From: Lophius americanus
Taxonomy: Eukaryota; Chordata; Actinopteri; Lophiiformes; Lophiidae
Assembly (NCBI GenBank): GCA_037951165.1
Contig: JBBDHG010000014.1
Coordinates: 1,077,501 to 1,141,500 of the forward strand
Direction: 5' to 3'
Length of the DNA stretch: 64,000 bases
Shown here: piece by piece, positions 26,930-37,896 of the stretch
Layout of the letters: each line of letters begins with the position of its first letter
Position numbering within the stretch: the stretch's first letter is position 1
The notes under the pieces: generated by a model
Databases searched by the model: none
Seen by the model: the letters and a program-made list of their open reading frames with translations, nothing else
Told to the model about the DNA's origin: nothing
Program-made: the position numbers and the translations under genes

Positions 26930-27610
26930 CTAAAAAAATCTCATATTACCAGAATAAAGTCGTAATTTTACGAGAATAACGTTGTAATTTTAAGTCTGGC
27001 AAGAGGGAAGTTATGCAACCTAGGTTTTTGTCAACTACTGTCTTAGTTGTTATGCTGTGCCACACAAAAACACAAACACAGACACAAACACACACTCACA
27101 CAGCCTCCGATGTGTGTCACTGTTTAACTGAGGCAGTCATACTACTTTAGGATCTCTGTTTATGGGATTTAAGCCTCCATCTACATTAAGTGACGACAAA
27201 ATCCGTCATTGCAGCTTCTCCTGCTCCGCAAAAGAGGCGATTTGCTCCAAGTCTGCCCGGATAGTTTTTCATACCAGACCCAGTTTCTTACACAGAGTTT
27301 CAATATCCTGATACTTACGATCATGTTTTGTTTATGTGCCAAAAGTTTTTTTTTTTTTTTTAATTTGTCATACTTATCTTATTATTGATATTTAGCTTGG
27401 CAAGATGCTCCACGTTCCTAATTTTTTTTACGCATCTTTTTTCTCATAAAATAACGGTCTTATTCTCTATAAAACTATTACTTCTGTCTTGTAAAATTAT
27501 TACTCTTTTCCTATAAAATAATAACTTTTTTCTTGTAAAATTATGACTTTTTCCTCGTAGTATTACAATTTTAATCCTGTAATCTCAAATTTAAAACATT
27601 TTTTTTTTTG
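26930..27610. repeat. element flanked by inverted tandem-repeat arms
   Basis: The left end (26940-26990) has agaataaagtcgtaatttta and its repeat. The right end (27440-27590) has five or six diverged units like ttgtaaaattatgacttttt, the inverse orientation. The interior, including acacaaac repeats, is non-coding. It looks like a fold-back or MITE-type element. Confidence 0.5.
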
Positions 27611-27734
27611 CCCCTGATATACGGAAGCACATTGCATTCACCAAATAAAAAGAAACCTTATCTTATAGATCTCATAATTACTGGAAAATGATCTTTATTT
27701 TAAGGATAAGGAGGATATGTTTGTTTGTTTGCAC

Positions 27735-27785
27735 ATAATAATAATAATACTAATACATTTAATTTATAATGCACGCCCTGTAATG
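27735..27785 (-). repeat. LINE-type 3' tail with (TTA)n, copy 2
   Basis: (ATA)n then tacatttaatttataatgca on the + strand, matching copies at 2140 and 31335. Confidence 0.5.
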
Positions 27786-28204
27786 TTAATAAGGTATCTG
27801 TCCTTTCACCGGACCACGTTATGATGTTTATTAGTGTTTTCCAACATGAGCGAACTTGCTCCACTTATTATGTTGGGAAACTGGCCTTTTTGTAGCTTGT
27901 TTACTATAATCTTAAACAAGATGAGGATGTTGATGCTCAGCCTAACAGCAAGGCATTTTTATTGATATATAAACTTCTCCGTCGCTCCAGAAGAATGATT
28001 CTTTCACTGCTTTGGCCACTAAAACACAAACATGTACCAACATCCCGGATACAGTAGTGAAAAATATTTTCTCATATTAGGAGAATTGTGAGATATTTAA
28101 TAATGTAGGGCTGCTGGTACATCACAGACATGTATGTGTCTGTATTTTTTATTATTATTTGGGGAATGCAACGTGCTTCTGTTATAATACCATGTCATAC
28201 TATT

Positions 28205-28450
28205 TATTTTCTGTATTGATTTTAAAAAATTATTTTTTTTTGTGTCCAGCTTTCGTTTATTTGATTTTTCCTGCCTACGTTCCACCATCTGATTAAAATT
28301 CGGTCGGATTCCTGGGTGGCCAACTTTTCCTCCCCAGAATCAGCTTCCCTATTTGCTCAGTTCAGCCTGGTTGAACATAAACCTTGATGCCAATAAAATA
28401 AAAGCATGTAAAGCCTCAGAGATGAATGAGTGCAGATACCAGTAACGCGT
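28205..28450 (+). repeat. intron 3 duplicated segment, copy B
   Basis: Direct repeat of 25388-25640. It ends about 105 bp upstream of gramd2a exon 4. Confidence 0.85.
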
Positions 28451-28555
28451 TGAGATAAATCAGAGAGATGGGTGTGAAAGATCTGTGTGACTTTCCTGTT
28501 TTACGGCACTTGATGAGGAAGAATAAGTTGTGTATTTTGTCTCTCCTGTCCTCAG

Positions 28556-28659
28556 TGTACTCCTGTGCTCTTCTCAGAGACATCCTTCTGCAAGGACGCC
28601 TATACATTTCCATGAACTGGCTGTGTTTCTATGCCAACCTCTTTGGCAAGGACATCAAG
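28556..28659 (+). CDS. gramd2a: gramd2a coding exon 4 (GRAM domain core)
   Basis: Encodes residues 76-110, containing LLQGRLYISMNWLCFYANLF followed by GKDIK. This is the most conserved GRAM-domain block: the LxGRLY(I/V)S..W.CF..N.FG pattern of GRAM proteins. Acceptor cctgtcctcag and donor AAG|gtacga are strong; phases are 1 in and 0 out. The downstream copy of a duplicated intronic segment ends about 100 bp upstream of this exon. Confidence 0.96.
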
Positions 28660-29154
28660 GTACGAGTTCAGACAGATCGCTTAATAAACTCTGAGTGAGT
28701 GACTCACAGTCGCAATCTGACTAACTGATTGGAAAACCTGACGGATGATTCGACTGAAGGTCACTCAGGATGATACAGATTCAGGGAATGAGCCTCTCTG
28801 TGTGAGGAATTCTGCACCAGGTGGAACCGTGCAGCAGGTGGACGTACTGAACCTTTAACCTCAACCAGCCATGTGATTTTCTCTCTGATGTGGTGCACTG
28901 GTCCTTTTTCCTGTCTTCCTGGACAGCAAACCTCCCCTGACATCTGAATGACAATAAGCTTCTTATTCAGGCTGCATTCCTCACATTCTGACTGAAATGA
29001 GACACGTTCCACACGGCTGATTTCATCCAGAAGGCTTTCCTGAGTGTATTTCCCTGCCCTCCCTGTCACTATTTATCCAAAATCACTCTGTTGTTTGGTT
29101 GTCTGAGTCTCTCCTCATGACGTTGTTTTTGTCCTACTCTCCATCCTGTCGTAG

Positions 29155-29253
29155 GTGGCCATCCCTGTGGTTTCTGTGCGGCTGGTGAAGAAGCACAAAA
29201 CAGCTGGACTCGTTCCTAATGGCTTGGCAATTACCACAGACACCGGCCAGAAG
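29155..29253 (+). CDS. gramd2a: gramd2a coding exon 5 (GRAM domain)
   Basis: Encodes residues 111-143, VAIPVVSVRLVKKHKTAGLV then PNGLAITT. The basic KKHK turn followed by PNGLAI is diagnostic for the GRAMD1/GRAMD2 group; basic residues here are thought to contribute to acidic-lipid binding. Acceptor is ctgtcgtag and donor AAG|gtaaac; the exon is 99 nt, phase 0 at both ends. Confidence 0.96.
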
Positions 29254-31261
29254 GTAAACACCATCATCACAGTTGCTGTGAATTAAAATACTTAAGCTGA
29301 TTAGAGCAGCATGGCAGTATGTTGCAACTGAGGTGTGATGGAACAAACAACACCGAGCTGGAGATAGAAGCAGGGAGGAGTCCAAAGCCTGGTGGACGAA
29401 GGAGAGTGAGGGCTTCCTGAATCCTCAACTTCAGCACGAGGGGAGAGCAGAAGGAAGAAAAGTCAACATTCTTCAGTCACCACAGTGGATCATCTGTTTC
29501 CATCCACAGTGATGGCCGGTACCCTGCTGGCTAACAGTAACAGTGATTTGATTTGGCATAGCTTTTACATCTGACACAACCGTACCCCTTTTTTTCCGGG
29601 ATAGGGAACCCAACTAGAAGTTTGATGTTTTATGACCCCTTCATGGCTGGGTTAGGTTTTCTTCTCGTATGGTATTTATTTTTAAAAAGAACAAAAAAAA
29701 AAACATTCTGCGATTACATTAAAATATACAACATGTAAGTCCAGTTGTGAAAAGTAGCTTGTTTTCTTTGTAGTTATTTTAAACTCTACACAGAAGAGGA
29801 AAGAATAAAAATGATTAAGTTATGTAGTACTTTATTTGAATCTAGTAATATATAGAATTTTTATTATTATTATTATTGTTATATGATTGTTATTTAAAAT
29901 TATTTAGATTATTATCCTTATTTTTATTATCTATGTTTTTTCACCTATCATTATTAATCATTTTATTTATTATAGTTATTTCAATTCAGCATTGGGCAAT
30001 GGATGAGTGATATATTTATCAGGTAATATTTACCAGATTCTGCAGGCAACATATTGCTTATAGTGGCAAATCATCAAAGGTACGACTGAGATTGACGTTA
30101 GTTTTGCTGATATTTAGTGCCAAACTATATTAAGTGGTATATAAGTGGTTTGAATTCTTTAAATTCACTCTTTTTAGACAGAGGCAGCATTTATAAAGTC
30201 TCTCATCTTTGCATTTAAATGTAAATCTCAATATGGAATGCAAATCTAAGTATTTAATCCTATATTTATCTTATATGGAAATTTTGCATTGCCTTTCAGC
30301 AGAAGTATCAGACTAAACGCTTGATGAAGTAAACCTGTCTATGTTTATAACCAGTCATTTAAGTAATTGTGTTGGATTACTGTATTTTATTATCATAAGA
30401 TATAAATGACATCAACACATTTGTACACATTAACAACACATTCACTTTATTCTGCATAATTACTCTTCAGTTCCGTTTCGTAGTTTTGTAGTGTAGCTAA
30501 AGCTCAGGTGTGGCGCTCCTATCTGCCCTCCTCGTTGCAAACTGAAAATTGACATTTTGCTATCACTCTTTTCAGCTTACCGTAATCAATTTACCACGAC
30601 TACAAATGTAAAGAAAATTAACTGAAATTAAAAAATGACATCTTAGTAAACGACCTTGTTGTTCGTTGTTTATCTCCGGCCACACTGAGGAGATGGTGGG
30701 CGTCTACTGCAGATTGCAGTCGCACATATTTGGAATATGTGCGTTTTACATTTTTTGCTCTTGTCAATTTTTGATGAAAATTCACAATGCTGAAATTGTT
30801 TGCATTTGCATAATCTATAATATTTCAATTCGTTATACACTTCGTTATACACAATCTCAATTTGTTTGATTTTTTACCTCAGACGTTTAGATTTATGTTT
30901 AACATTCGGCTTTATGTCACACATTTAGAGGTTCATAATTGAATAATTATATTGCGATTACACTCTGCAGTTAATATCAAGATTAGATCGATATTTGACA
31001 GAATCTTTTTTTTTTTACAAGTTTATATATATTACTGCAAATGGGATGAAAAAATAACTTTGAAAATCGATAGAGTTAAATGTGGCAGAACGTTTCTGTT
31101 GATCTCAGTAACAACTGGTTTACAATCGGTGTTCCTATCTGAGCTCTTCCTCTCTTAACTTTCTTTTTCTCCAGTTTCTTTGTAATATTTGCATGAGGAA
31201 AAAGCACCTTACTGTTTAAACTCAGGTTTTAAACTCTGATGGGAAACTCAGGTTCTTTTTA

Positions 31262-31282
31262 ACTTATTTCTTTCTATATATT

Positions 31283-31313
<31 letters not shown>

Positions 31314-31332
31314 ATATATATATATAGCATAT
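31262..31332. repeat. (TA)n microsatellite
   Basis: About 70 bp of almost pure TA with a few tt interruptions, in gramd2a intron 5. Confidence 0.95.
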
Positions 31333-31334
31333 AT

Positions 31335-31415
31335 ATGTAGTATAATAATAATAATAATAATACATTTAATTTATAATGCACTTTACGTTTGGATCAAATC
31401 TCAAAGTGCTAAATC
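31335..31415 (-). repeat. LINE-type 3' tail with (TTA)n, copy 3
   Basis: (ATA)n then tacatttaatttataatgca, ctttacgtttggatcaaat and ctcaaagtgct. Inverted, it reads like the aagtgc...TTA tail of fish LINEs. Confidence 0.55.
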
Positions 31416-32017
31416 TAAACTATATATATATAAACTCTGTACTGTACATCTGTCAGATTGCGTAATATGGATTATATAACCGTGGGCACATGTATGGCTC
31501 TATAAAGCGCAACTAAACCCACAGACTCTGAATGTATGGGGTAAAAAGTTCACAGCTCCAGTCTGTGAAAACACACACGCACCTGCATTTCAAAGATAAA
31601 GGAAAATGAAAAGAACTTTCTATCCTGTACAGAGACATATTTGTACAAGCTATCATTGACTTGTCACTAAAATATTTCCTATAATATTAAACCTTCAAAC
31701 AGCCACATTATTTAAATCAACTATAAGTTGTTGTGCTTTTTAAGTTTTCCATGGGAAGATTATTTCATGGTAGAGGTTGGTCATTCTTTCTCTACCATAT
31801 ATACAAAATACACACACACACAAAAATGGTGGTGAGCCTACAGTGCTCTACATTGTCCTCCAAATCTCCATTACCCCAGGCTCACCAAAGAAATGGAGGA
31901 ATTATCATGTAGTAATGCATTTGTTTGGGTGTCGGGGGAAATATCATCTGTTGTTTTTACATATTGTTGAATTCATAATAGTTTCTACATGATTTCTCTG
32001 TCTTTCTGTCTCCTCAG

Positions 32018-32089
32018 TATGTATTTGTGTCTCTGCTATCAAGAGACAGTGTATATGACGTCCTTCGTAGGATCTGCACACACTTACAG
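32018..32089 (+). CDS. gramd2a: gramd2a coding exon 6 (end of GRAM domain)
   Basis: Encodes residues 144-167, YVFVSLLSRDSVYDVLRRIC then THLQ. This is the last strand and C-terminal helix of the GRAM domain (human YIFVSLLSRDSVYDLLRRVC). Acceptor is gtctcctcag and donor CAG|gtacgc; 72 nt, phase 0 at both ends. Confidence 0.96.
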
Positions 32090-32180
32090 GTACGCACATG
32101 CACAATAATCAGTATACACTGCAGTGCATCTACTGCGTGGGTGTGGGTAAATATAGCTGTGGTGTCCTTTCCCTCTCCAG

Positions 32181-32237
32181 GTCAACGGGAAGAGCCTGAG
32201 CTTGAAGCAGTTCATGGAGGAGCCAACTTTATCTATG
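32181..32237 (+). CDS. gramd2a: gramd2a coding exon 7
   Basis: Encodes residues 168-186, VNGKSLSLKQFMEEPTLSM, resembling the segment after the GRAM domain in human GRAMD2A (KKSLSVREF...EPESLE). The intron before it is only 91 bp. Acceptor is ccctctccag and donor ATG|gtcagt; 57 nt, phase 0 at both ends. Confidence 0.9.
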
Positions 32238-32867
32238 GTCAGTGACAGCACCTCTCCGCTTTTAGAAACCTTCATTAAATCATAACCTTGTTAACATCAA
32301 AATGGGTGGAATTTCCCCTTGTGGTAATTCATGGGCTTTGAGACGAGTGAGAGGTCTCCTTGTCGTGTTTCATGTCGCCCCAAAGGGCTTTAACAGCTCT
32401 GACTTAGAGCTGCGCCTGACCTGAAGGATCCTCACAGAGACAGGATCAATATATCACTCTATTGTAGTTGCAGCCTGCCTGTGAATTATCCCCTGAGCTG
32501 GCTGAATGCAATCAAAGTGCTTTATGAAGTCACCTTGTATTTGTTCAGCACAGGCAACACTGCGAAGAAAACAACTTTCCTATTTAGGTATAATTAAATT
32601 CCATTGACATGCGTACCCTCGATAACACCCTTATCTAGTTTGAAGGCATTCAGAGAGAAAACTAGGTTTATTTATGTTTACAGCATGATCCATTAAATCT
32701 TTCTTAGAGGTAAGCTCATCCCAAACCAAGACACATTTTATACCAGGTTTATATTCACTGTTTGTAACCATATTGATGGTAAATGTAACCTGGCCATTTT
32801 AGTCAGCTTGACCCTTTTCTGTCGACATGCAGTTGCTCATGTTTCTTCTAGGTCCGTACCTTTTCAC

Positions 32868-33040
32868 TTGTGATGTACCTAAAGGTTGGTTTTATGTCCA
32901 ATCCTGTTCTCTTTAAACATGCTGCTACTGGGGTATCCATATTTTAAAAAACAAAATATCGAATATCACTTCTAGGCTGATGATACTCTGATCTACATAC
33001 CCGTGAAACCTGACACATACTCCTCCATAGATTCCCCAGG
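32868..33040 (+). pseudogene. L2-like LINE reverse-transcriptase fragment
   Basis: Two adjoining readings resemble the RT palm: PILFSLNML, corresponding to GPILFS, then ADDTLIYIPVKPDTYSSIDS, corresponding to YADDTQIYIPVKP. The Tyr of the YADD box is replaced by an in-frame stop (TAG), and a one-base loss separates the VPQGSV-like block from LCPILF. Dead, short 5'- and 3'-truncated copy in intron 7. Confidence 0.75.
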
Positions 33041-33711
33041 TAAAGTAATGGTTCACTTAAAATGTCCATCACCTTTACGAAAATAGATACAGAGATTAAA
33101 GTTTGTCTCCTGATGTTATATCTTTGTTTCTGGGTCCTGTGGGTCAATACTTGCGACCTCATTGTCAAGAAGGATATTTTCGATTCGTATTTTAAATTTG
33201 ACATGCAGATTAACCTGCTTTTTTCAATTAAGGGTTTGAGCTCAGGTCAAACCTTATTGGGTAACATTCTTGAGCTCACCCATTCTTCTATCACTTCACG
33301 GCGAGACATCACGAGCCTTTTTGGTCAACATATTTCATTTGTCATACATACAGAGCATTTATTTCACTGCTCATATACAACTCTTGCCTTAGAAATGAAC
33401 TAAATATGTGCTAATAATTATGGTGTTATTTTTGTGCCTAAATCCTGTGTATGTATTGGGACTTTCTGTGCACAGACAAATATTTTTCATAGGAGCATGA
33501 ATTGCTATTTTGAATGAAAATATCCTTGAGCATGGAATAACTTAACCTGAGCAACGACCAAAATCTATTCTGTCATCAAAAATGCATTTCCGTGTCTGCT
33601 GTTATCAACATACACACACAATAACAATGTCTCTGCCAGTTTGGTTCTCTCATATATCCCTTCGCTCTGTGCTGACAAACAATGGTAAACTCGCTCACCG
33701 TCTCTCTCGCT

Positions 33712-33845
33712 CAACAAATCAGCTTTGAAGACAAAATGTTCACTTGCCTAATATTTCCCACCCACTGACAAGTGTCATCATAACAAGATAAGAAGTGTTA
33801 TTCGCTTCCCCCTGTTGGTGGTTAGAATCTAGTGGCTGACTTTTT
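33712..33845 (+). mobile_element. end fragment of a Tc1-like transposon (same family as 47043)
   Basis: tgttcacttgcctaatattt then cccacccactgacaagtg, a taacaagataa block and ggtggttagaat..gtggctga match the terminal region of the fish Tc1-like element whose transposase remnant lies at 47043-47815. No coding sequence. Located in intron 7. Confidence 0.6.
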
Positions 33846-34072
33846 TATGACCACATTAACTTATTTGAATGAGACATAGGTAAAGAAATATATCTAAGGG
33901 TTATCATCACTGGGGCAGTGCAAGACCTTGACCTCCGTGTAATAAAATCATGAACAGTAAATGAGGTAGAGATGAATGAACCTTTGATCTGCCCCTGAGT
34001 CGTTCACACTGGTTCTGCTGTGGATCGTCACATGACTGCTATCCCTCACGGCCCTTCCTCTGTGTCATGTAG

Positions 34073-34250
34073 GACGATTTCACGGCTCCGGATGAGTTCC
34101 CCGTGGTGGACGAGTTCCCATCAGTGTTAAAGTGGCGAAGGAAACCCTCTGTGGTGTCTGAGTCGTCCTCCCTGCCTGACCTGTTGGGGAACTCCACGAC
34201 CAGCCTGAGTCCTGCAGATACGCCCTTGAAATCAGAGCAGCTGCTGGAAG
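34073..34250 (+). CDS. gramd2a: gramd2a coding exon 8 (acidic/Ser-rich linker)
   Basis: Encodes residues 187-245 plus one base of codon 246. It starts with an acidic stretch in which DEFP occurs twice nine residues apart, then VLKWRRKPS and SESSSLPDLL. The KWR...S.SLPD pattern matches the human linker (MKWRKV...SLSLPD). It is a predicted flexible cytosolic linker between the GRAM domain and the membrane anchor, rich in Ser/Thr that could be phosphorylated. Acceptor is tcatgtag and donor GAAG|gtgata; 178 nt, phase 0 in, 1 out. Confidence 0.92.
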
Positions 34251-34649
34251 GTGATAAAAATACAATGACCATCCAGTGTCATCGTTCACCAACACACACT
34301 TTCAGTTTCATGTGAGAACTGATCAGGTTGGTGTGTGTGTAATGTGTTTATCATGAGCAGTGGTATTACACTGGGATATTTTTGATATTACAACAAATGT
34401 CCCAAATTGTGTGATAAGAAAAAACTTACATTGAAATATTTTTTGTTGAATTAGCTTGAGTGAAATCTGTTGCGCTCAAGTTTTATCTCTGAGAATGCTA
34501 GTCTATTACAGGATTTTACAGGACAATAGGAATACCAATATAACAAGTGTATGACAGGTTTATAACTAGTTTATCAGGTATGTTATGAATACTTTATAAA
34601 CCATTAATGATTGTTTGTATGTCCCATTATTGTCCCAGTATACAGCGCT

Positions 34650-34990
34650 TCACTTTTTCCACATTTAGTTATGTTACAGCATTATTCCAAAATGGATTTG
34701 TTTCATTTTTTTCCTCAAAATTCGACACACAATCCCCCAATAATGACTGGTGGGGGGATGAATGGTTTGCTTGAAATTTTTGCAAATGTATTAAAAATAA
34801 AGAACGAATATATAACAGGTACATAAGTATTCAGAGCCTTTGCCATGACACTCAAAATTGAGCTCAGGTGAATCCTGTTTCCACTGAATCCTGTTTCTAC
34901 AACTGGATTGGAATCCATCTGTGGTAAATTCAGTCGATTGGACAGGATTTGGAAAGGCACACATCTATCTATATAAGTTCCCACAGTTGT
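34650..34990 (+). mobile_element. internally deleted Tc1-like transposon of a second family
   Basis: The first part (ttattccaaaatggatttgt, aaaattcgacacacaatccc, acataagtattcagagcctt) and the second part (cactcaaaattgagctcagg, tgtggtaaattcagtcgatt, ggaaaggcacacatct) are blocks from a common fish Tc1-like element, brought together with the transposase gene missing. In intron 8. Confidence 0.6.
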
Positions 34991-35004
34991 TTATTATTAA
35001 TTAC

Positions 35005-35215
35005 ATCCCCAAAAAGTCTTGGATATTATGGAATTTTCTGAATCACCGCCACCACTGCAGTTTGGGAAAGGTCGTTACACATATATTCTTATATATGTCA
35101 CGTTTACTCTAATAGTTCATCTTTTACTCATAGGGGGAGCCTTTTACAAAGAAAACCCTGTTTTGGGGAATAACTTCAAATTTAATTTGAGGTGTTCAAT
35201 CAGCAGGGGTTTAGA
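35005..35215 (+). repeat. dispersed repeat, probable copy 3 of the 44650 family
   Basis: cttggatattatggaat, caccgccacc and ctaatagttcatcttttact resemble blocks of the 44650 copy, but alignment is patchy. Confidence 0.3.
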
Positions 35216-36377
35216 TTTTACAACTTGATTTATAGCCTCACCATTAACATTTATAAACCTGCCATGAAGCTTGTCTTATTGTAGTGTAGTTCCTTTTTTT
35301 TCAACAACCACTCTAAAGTGAAATCTGCTCTCTCTCTTCATGAACACATGGAAATCTTGTCATCAGTAACTGTTTATTGCCAAATTACAGCAACGACGGC
35401 AAACAGAACCACAAGATGGAACCTAGAATAACAACTCAGCTGTAGGAAAAGGAAAATAACATAATATGAAAATAACATTTTGCGCTAGATCTCCATGGGA
35501 TGGATTGCTTTTGCATCTTTACAATCATGTATTATATATTCTGGAGATCCAACTATGTTGGATATCTTCTGTTTGGTATGTGTGCGAGTGAGGAAAAAAA
35601 ACCTTGAGTAATTTATTTTAGATGGGAAAAAAAAACCTTACGTAACAACACGTTAAACTCTAAATAAAGATTAAATGGGCTTGTGTTAAAAAGCTTTTGG
35701 GCAGATTAAGTAGAGATTAACTCAAACTGTGTGTGTTGTCTGAGGACAGTTTAATGGCTACATGCTTTTAGATCATTTCTAAATACTAACTCACATGAAT
35801 GTTTCCAGTGGCACATTGAGTTTCTGATCAGTCTGGGTATTCGCTTACATTATGATCACAGCTCATGCATATGTGGAGTGGAAATATGGGAATTCATGTT
35901 TGCAGTTCAATGTGTTCAATGTTTGCATGATTTTTAATGAACAAGCTCACTTTAAAATACTTTAAAACCATTAGTTTTAGATTTTACCACCTGCTATTTA
36001 CTTCATAGGATTATTCTTTGTCAGGTTTCTCTGCAAAAATTCTGATAATCATTTACAAAGTAATTCATCTTATGTAACAATTACACAAGCCTCGATGATG
36101 TGAAATGCATATTTTAGTTTCCTCATCGTCTCTGATTGTTCTGAGGGTTATTTATTAAATTAAACGCACCCTTTGGTATTTAATGCAAACAAAACAAGCC
36201 ATAATCAATCATATTTAAAATGAATGTGTATGATTGAGTTTGAGCTGCAGTGTTCTCACCATTAATGTTGTCAAAGCAGTGAATTCTGTCCGACTGTATT
36301 CTGATACATAAACAGGTGAAGCAGCAGTGAAACATACAGCACAGTCCAACCGGGTACTGTAAATGATTTTATGTCTC

Positions 36378-36485
<108 letters not shown>

Positions 36486-36489
36486 GCAG

Positions 36490-36583
36490 AGCGGGCTCTA
36501 CAAACAGACAGAGGTCTTTTATCAGAGCCGGTGGCAGAGCTAGGCCAGATGGAGTATCAGCTGCTCAAGTTCTTCACCCTGCT
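36490..36583 (+). CDS. gramd2a: gramd2a coding exon 9
   Basis: Encodes residues 246-276 and two bases of codon 277, including LGQMEYQLLKFFTL, the lead-in to the transmembrane helix (human LWDYRLLKVFFVL). The acceptor gtgttgcag directly follows about 50 TG units, with the nearest ordinary pyrimidine run (tctctctttc) roughly 100 nt upstream of the AG. Donor is GCT|gtgagt. The exon is 94 nt, phase 1 in and 2 out, so skipping it would shift the frame and remove the membrane anchor. Confidence 0.9.
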
Positions 36584-36899
36584 GTGAGTACACACAGAGG
36601 CACACACACGCCACCAACACCACCATCACCTCCTCCAGGAGCTGACTCACACCACACACATGCCGAGATATTAATAGTGACCATTCTATAAGGCAAACTC
36701 AACACAGGGACTCTGGATCGGTTAGTTAGAGTTATGGTTAAAAGCCTTGCAGTCTGTACTACGGAATCAGAATCATGTCTATGCCAGTGTAAATTAACAT
36801 TCAGCATGCATGAGTCGATAATACAGTTCTTTATAGATCAGGGTGTGAATCACATTTTGAAACGGGCACATATTTAAAACAAAAAGAGGTTAGAGTGTA

Positions 36900-37440
36900 A
36901 AGAAGTTATGGGAAGGATGGGAGGAGTCTGTCACGACGCCGGTTGCCGTCCTGACCCATCAGTCATGTGTAAGATGTCAGCAATGGAGGGGAGAGACGCC
37001 TTAGTGGCTCTGCTGGGACCTAAGATAAGTAGCTGTACAGTACCAACAACCGACGTTGATGCAGAGTGTTAGGAGACCCTTAGTGGTTCCTCTGTAGATG
37101 AAGTCATGATGGATGGAGGAGAGGAGTTCACTTTTCCAAGTGTCCACAGGAAGTGGAGCCATTACTGGGATTTCTCTGTGAGGGCTCTGGCGTTAATGGA
37201 CCAGTTCAGATCATTAGCAATGTGTTTCCCAAGGAACTTGGAAGCACGGATTTCCCGTCACAGATGTCTCCTGTCTCCGTTGTCAGTGAAGTTGTTAGTC
37301 TTCTGGGTGTACTGCCCTTTAGCCCTCTTGATCTCCTGCGACAGATTACTCCTCCTAGTTATCAGGGCCGCCTCAACACCTCCTTTCATGGCAAGCGCTT
37401 CGACTCCCCAGTCATTCATGGTTTATGATTAGAGAGCACA
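36900..37440 (-). pseudogene. Rex1/Babar-like LINE RT remnant, internally deleted
   Basis: The - strand translates (with stops and frame changes) to FLGKHIANDLNWSINARALT, then SSTEEPLRVS and SLPSIADILHM, matching the C-terminal part of fish non-LTR RTs (FLGVHI.DLSWS, ...IESVL..., LPSIEDIYH). Upstream on the same strand, EIKRAKGQYTQK and NFTDNGDRRHLW match the pre-RT linker (REAKRQY..K, ..GDTRRMW). The RT core between them is missing. Antisense in intron 9. Confidence 0.6.
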
Positions 37441-37848
37441 GTGACAGCTCTGCTCTCTACTACATCTCAACACACTTGATGTAATCTGTCGGCCTCTGTT
37501 GCTCCCGCTGGTCGCTGTGTTGAATGTAGCCACTTCTGTGAAGATATTCTCTCCTGTAGATTCACTTCAGTCCTGTAAAGCTGAGCTGTTCCCCTCCGGT
37601 CACACTTTATCCAAAGACAGGTTGCTTCCCCTGAGACTTAATTATTAAGAATCGTAGCAATATATCAGATGATTTGGCTCAACGGACACCGTGTTCCTCT
37701 TACTCCACCTGCCCTGCAGCAAAAGTGATCATGGAGACTGGCCTTCACCCAGAAGGCTTGGCGCCACTCTGCTCGGACGTCCTTGAGAAAGGAATTAATT
37801 CTTATCTGTTCCTGAGGGTGTCGATGCACTATGCACCTCCTGCCAAGC

Positions 37849-37896
37849 TATACACACACACTCACACTCACACACACACACGCACACACACACACC
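37849..37896 (+). repeat. short CA-rich repeat
   Basis: Interrupted (CA)n of about 45 bp in intron 9. Confidence 0.9.

Noticed and set aside
37106..37432. Overlapping 108- and 91-codon + frames
   Set aside because: Antisense of a LINE remnant whose - strand reading matches known RT segments.
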